Below are positions 60,840-64,000 of a stretch of 64,000 nucleotides of DNA, in pieces. How positions within the stretch are numbered: the stretch's first letter is position 1; the number at the start of each line of letters is the position of its first letter. Origin of the DNA: JAGOUN01 sp040389005 (lineage in GTDB: Bacteria; Pseudomonadota; Gammaproteobacteria; JAGOUN01); the NCBI GenBank assembly GCA_040389005.1, contig JAZKAS010000021.1, positions 1-64,000 on the forward strand, given 5' to 3'. A program made the position numbers and the translations under genes. The notes below the pieces were generated by a model that had not been told where the DNA came from, made no database searches, and saw nothing but the letters and a program-made list of their open reading frames with translations.

Positions 60840-62195
60840 ATGAAGTTGTCAAATTTTAATAAAGAAACTATCACCGCCATCGCAACGCCTTCTGGCCGAG
60901 GCGGCGTGGGTATTGTGCGTGTTTCTGGGGCATTATGTTTAACTATCGCAAAAAACATGTTGGGTTTTGAGCCAAAAATACGTCATGCGCATTATTCGTC
61001 TTTTGTTGATCATTCAAATGAAATTATTGATCAAGGTATTGCGTTATTTTTCCAAGCACCGAATTCTTTCACGGGTGAAGATGTGTTGGAATTTCAAGGC
61101 CATGGCGGACCTGTGGTTTTAGATCGACTGTTAAAGTGTGTTCTGGAAAATGGTGCTCGATTAGCAAAACCTGGCGAATTTTCCGAACAAGCGTTTTTAA
61201 ATAATAAACTCGATTTAACACAAGCCGAAGCCATTGCCGATTTGATCAATGCAGAATCGGAACAAGCTGCGCGTTGTGCGTTGCGCTCGTTACAAGGAGA
61301 TTTTTCAACTCAAATTAATATAATTGTTGATGAATTGATTAAATTACGCATGTATGTTGAAGCGGCGATTGATTTTCCTGAAGAAGAAATTGATTTTCTG
61401 ACGCAAAGTCATGTGCTTGAAGATTCAAAAAAACTAGTAGAAAAAATTAAAAATTTATTAGAAAAAGCACAACAAGGCGCACTTATTCGTGATGGCATTA
61501 CCGTCGTGATTGCGGGTGAACCGAATGTCGGTAAATCCAGTTTGCTTAATTTATTAAGTGGCCGTGAAAGTGCGATTGTCACAGAAATTGCTGGAACAAC
61601 GCGTGATGTTTTACGTGAAAAAATTATTCTCGATGGCATGCCGATTAATATTATTGATACCGCAGGATTGCGTGAAACCAATGATATCGTTGAGCAAGAA
61701 GGTATTCGCCGCGCGAAAGCTGCTTTATTAGAAGCCGATATTGTTTTGTATTTACTCGATTTATCTCGTGAAAAAGATATTGCATCTGCGATTGCTAAAT
61801 TATCCGAAAATATTCCCAGCAATATTCCAAGTATTGTTGTCCTCAATAAAATTGATTTAGTGAATCTAACCCCGGAAGTAGAAAAATCGTTTATCTATGT
61901 TTCAATCAAACAACAATTAGGCATTGATTTATTGATAAGTGAACTAAAAAATAAAGTGGGTTATCAAACGGCCACTGAAGGTAATTTTATCGCGCGCCGC
62001 CGCCATATTGATGCGCTCAATCAAGCTCTGCAATGTTTACAAAAAGGCATTATGCAATTGGAAGTTTATCGTGCCGGTGAATTATTGGCAGAAGAATTGC
62101 GGGTTGCTCAAGAATCGCTCAGCAGTATTACGGGCGTATTTACTTCAGATGATTTGTTGGGTGAGATATTTTCTAGTTTTTGTATTGGTAAATAA
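60840..62195 (+). CDS. mnmE: tRNA modification GTPase MnmE
   Basis: Partner of MnmG in wobble-uridine modification. 451 residues. N-terminal formyl-THF-like domain (ETITAIATPSGRGGVGIVR), G domain inserted in helices with GEPNVGKSSLLNLL, DTAGLRETND and LNKIDLV, and the C-terminal FCIGK motif. Complete. Usually next to yidC; here it is about 18 kb away. Confidence 0.97.
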   Translation: MKLSNFNKETITAIATPSGRGGVGIVRVSGALCLTIAKNMLGFEPKIRHAHYSSFVDHSNEIIDQGIALFFQAPNSFTGEDVLEFQGHGGPVVLDRLLKCVLENGARLAKPGEFSEQAFLNNKLDLTQAEAIADLINAESEQAARCALRSLQGDFSTQINIIVDELIKLRMYVEAAIDFPEEEIDFLTQSHVLEDSKKLVEKIKNLLEKAQQGALIRDGITVVIAGEPNVGKSSLLNLLSGRESAIVTEIAGTTRDVLREKIILDGMPINIIDTAGLRETNDIVEQEGIRRAKAALLEADIVLYLLDLSREKDIASAIAKLSENIPSNIPSIVVLNKIDLVNLTPEVEKSFIYVSIKQQLGIDLLISELKNKVGYQTATEGNFIARRRHIDALNQALQCLQKGIMQLEVYRAGELLAEELRVAQESLSSITGVFTSDDLLGEIFSSFCIGK

Positions 62196-62237
62196 ACCCA
62201 ACTCCATTATGCTTATTCTTTTTGGGAAATTAAGATA

Positions 62238-63479
62238 ATGATGAGAAAACTCACCCCCTTCTTTATTTGCTTTTTTGGCTCTCTTTTTTATGTTTATGAC
62301 TATTTTTTGGCCGTTTCGCCGAGTGTGATGACACAAGATTTATTAACCACTTTTTCACTAGATGCGGCGGGATTAGGCATGTTAATCGCCGTGTTTTCAC
62401 TCGCATCGACTTTTTTTCAAATTCCCGCGGGTGCGTTACTTGATCGCTATGGTGCTCGAATACTTTTAAGTGTTTCAGTTTTATTAAGCGGAATTGGGGT
62501 ATTATTTTTTGCGACCGCAACGGCTTCGTGGATGCTAGGATTCGGTCGGCTATTAATGGGGATTGGCTCGCCGTTTGCGTTTTTAGGCGCATTGTTTTTG
62601 GCAACGCGTTGGTTTTCACATAAACGTTTTGCGTTGATTGCGGGATTAGTTCAACTCGGTGGCGCATTGGGATGTATTGTCGGTGGTGGACCCTTGGCCT
62701 CGCTTATCAACCATATGGGCTGGCGAGAAGGTTTGCTAACAATTGCCTGGGTGACGATTATATTATCTGTATTTTTTTGGTTAATTTTACGTGATGGTGA
62801 AAAAACACTGACTGATATTCCTGAGGTAGACAACGCGCGTTTACGTGATACCTTTAAAGTTTCTCAAGTATGGTGGATCGCCGCGATTGGCTTTGTTTCT
62901 TGGGTGACGGTAACAGGCATTGCATCTTTGTGGGGCGTGCCGTATTTAATGAAGGTGTATCATTGGACCAATGAACAAGCGGGCTACTGTACGGTTTTAT
63001 TTTGGTTAGGCTTAGGCTTGGGTTCGGTGGTGATTGGTTGGTTTTCAGATTACATTAAAAGTCGCAAGATGCCGATTTATCTTTGTTTTGGCGTAGGCTT
63101 GATCGCATCGTTATTTTTTATTGGCGCGGAGCATGTACCTGCTTTTGTTATGATGAGCCTGTTATTTTTATTAGGATTTGCGGCTTCCGTGCAAAGTCTA
63201 ACCTTTGGTATTGCCAAAGATATTATTCCGCCGAATCATTTTATTGCGGCATCAGGACTCATTAACTTAGCGGCGGTATTTACTGGCGTCATTATGCAGC
63301 CATTGATGGGCTATCTCATGGATATTCACGCGCATGCTCATGAAGGCGAGGTGGTGGTTTATCAGATCAGTGATTATCAAATGGGGTTTTCAGCGGTTTC
63401 CGTGGTGTTATTGTTAGGGTTGATCGTGACATATTTCGGCTTAAAAGAAACGCGATGTAAAGTCGCTTATTTGAATTAA
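62238..63479 (+). CDS. MFS transporter, paralogue of the one at 4.7 kb
   Basis: 413 residues, about 12 TM. A-motif region GALLDRYGARILLSVSVLL and, in the second half, GWFSDYIKSRKMP. N-terminus FYVYDYFLAVSPSVM and C-terminus YFGLKETR match the first MFS protein block by block. Substrate unknown. It lies 42 bp after mnmE. Confidence 0.88.
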   Translation: MMRKLTPFFICFFGSLFYVYDYFLAVSPSVMTQDLLTTFSLDAAGLGMLIAVFSLASTFFQIPAGALLDRYGARILLSVSVLLSGIGVLFFATATASWMLGFGRLLMGIGSPFAFLGALFLATRWFSHKRFALIAGLVQLGGALGCIVGGGPLASLINHMGWREGLLTIAWVTIILSVFFWLILRDGEKTLTDIPEVDNARLRDTFKVSQVWWIAAIGFVSWVTVTGIASLWGVPYLMKVYHWTNEQAGYCTVLFWLGLGLGSVVIGWFSDYIKSRKMPIYLCFGVGLIASLFFIGAEHVPAFVMMSLLFLLGFAASVQSLTFGIAKDIIPPNHFIAASGLINLAAVFTGVIMQPLMGYLMDIHAHAHEGEVVVYQISDYQMGFSAVSVVLLLGLIVTYFGLKETRCKVAYLN

Positions 63480-63541
63480 ACGCACTATCTTCATTCGTCG
63501 TTAACTGATATTTTACGCATAAATTTACTAGGAGCACTATA

Positions 63542-64000
63542 ATGAGTTCTATCAATACGTTTAAAGCCATTCAAACCCTCACCGTTGATGACAAGCAGTA
63601 TCAAATAGCGAGTTTAATCGAAGCGCAAAAACAAGGTTTGGGCGATATCAGTACATTGCCGATGTCCCTAAAAGTGTTGTTAGAAAATCTATTACGTTAT
63701 GAAGATAACGAAACCGTGACCGCCGCTGATATTAAAGCGCTCGTCGAATGGCTTAAAACTAGAAAGTCGAGCCATGAAATTGCTTACAGACCGGCGCGAG
63801 TGTTGATGCAAGATTTTACCGGCGTTCCTGCGGTCGTCGATTTAGCGGCGTTACGTGATGCGATGGTCGCGATGGGCCAAGATCCTGAAGGTATTAATCC
63901 CTTATCAGAAGTAGATTTAGTGATTGACCACTCAGTGACGGTAGATGCCTTTGGTAATACCAAAGCGTTTGGTGAAAACGTTCATTTAGAAATGGAACGC
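63542..64000 (+). CDS. acnA: Aconitate hydratase A, 5' part (runs off window)
   Basis: 153 residues visible: MSSINTFKAIQTLTVDDKQY, TLPMSLKVLLENLLRYED, the motif RPARVLMQDFTGVPAVVDLA and DLVIDHSVTVDAFG. These are the opening blocks of the AcnA/IRP-type aconitase; the 4Fe-4S cysteines lie further on. AGGAG precedes the ATG at 63542. Confidence 0.96.
   Translation, partial: MSSINTFKAIQTLTVDDKQYQIASLIEAQKQGLGDISTLPMSLKVLLENLLRYEDNETVTAADIKALVEWLKTRKSSHEIAYRPARVLMQDFTGVPAVVDLAALRDAMVAMGQDPEGINPLSEVDLVIDHSVTVDAFGNTKAFGENVHLEMER

Noticed and set aside
61409..61846. 145-codon minus frame inside mnmE
   Set aside because: Antisense shadow of the conserved G domain.
1..64000. tRNA or rRNA genes and CRISPR arrays
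   Set aside because: No T-arm/CCA patterns, no rRNA blocks and no regularly spaced direct repeats were found on reading through.

Overview
The window is a visibly AT-rich chromosomal segment of a gammaproteobacterium. Gene content (type-2 malate dehydrogenase, HemW, RsmE, Coq7, MnmE/MnmG, MetNIQ, AhpC/AhpD with OxyR, short malic enzyme) together with two very large effector-like proteins, one starting with a J domain, suggests a host-associated or protist-associated member of the Legionellales (Legionella/Coxiella/Berkiella-like). That placement is inference. Two runs of exactly ten Ns (29596-29605 and 37557-37566) show that this is a scaffolded draft; each falls inside a gene (kbl, recF).

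Layout. 1-12.4 kb is housekeeping: the end of polA, an antisense-oriented small RNA candidate, an O-methyltransferase, rpmE, malic enzyme, an MFS carrier, cca, thiamine diphosphokinase, glmS, a DUF2975/Xre pair, a decayed AAA/DUF4143 gene and glmU. 12.8-16.9 kb is one 1373-residue J-domain protein. 17-23 kb holds an HD phosphohydrolase, psd, mnmG, a MazEF-type toxin-antitoxin pair and a YeiH-type membrane protein. 23-31.6 kb holds a ClpB-like protein with decayed ATPase motifs, metNI, tdh/DUF1543/kbl on the other strand, metQ and a Phd/VapC pair. 31.6-34.2 kb is the peroxide module ahpD, ahpC, oxyR plus a small membrane protein.

34.3-45.3 kb is the replication origin region. gyrB, recF, dnaN, dnaA, yidC, yidD, rnpA and rpmH all lie on the minus strand and read away from a very AT-rich gap (43980-44288) with three perfect DnaA boxes, followed on the other side by lptM-like and dapF. 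A perfect parS palindrome lies between dnaN and recF, and a second parS is cut by the assembly gap inside recF. Two copies of a palindromic repeat bracket dnaN. A second short repeat occurs next to recF and again inside the 5' end of yidD.

45-64 kb holds an AAA ATPase, hemW, mdh, a transglycosylase lipoprotein and rdgB. Next comes a small accessory cassette: a Cys-rich secreted peptide, a secreted protein, an FcoT-like hotdog protein, a sulfotransferase and an unknown. It ends in a scar of duplicated rdgB and ABC-gene fragments. After that come an ABC-2 exporter, rsmE, a membrane protein, coq7, a decayed AAA fragment, an 873-residue effector-like protein, mnmE, a second MFS carrier and the start of acnA. 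No tRNA, rRNA, CRISPR array or intact insertion sequence was seen.
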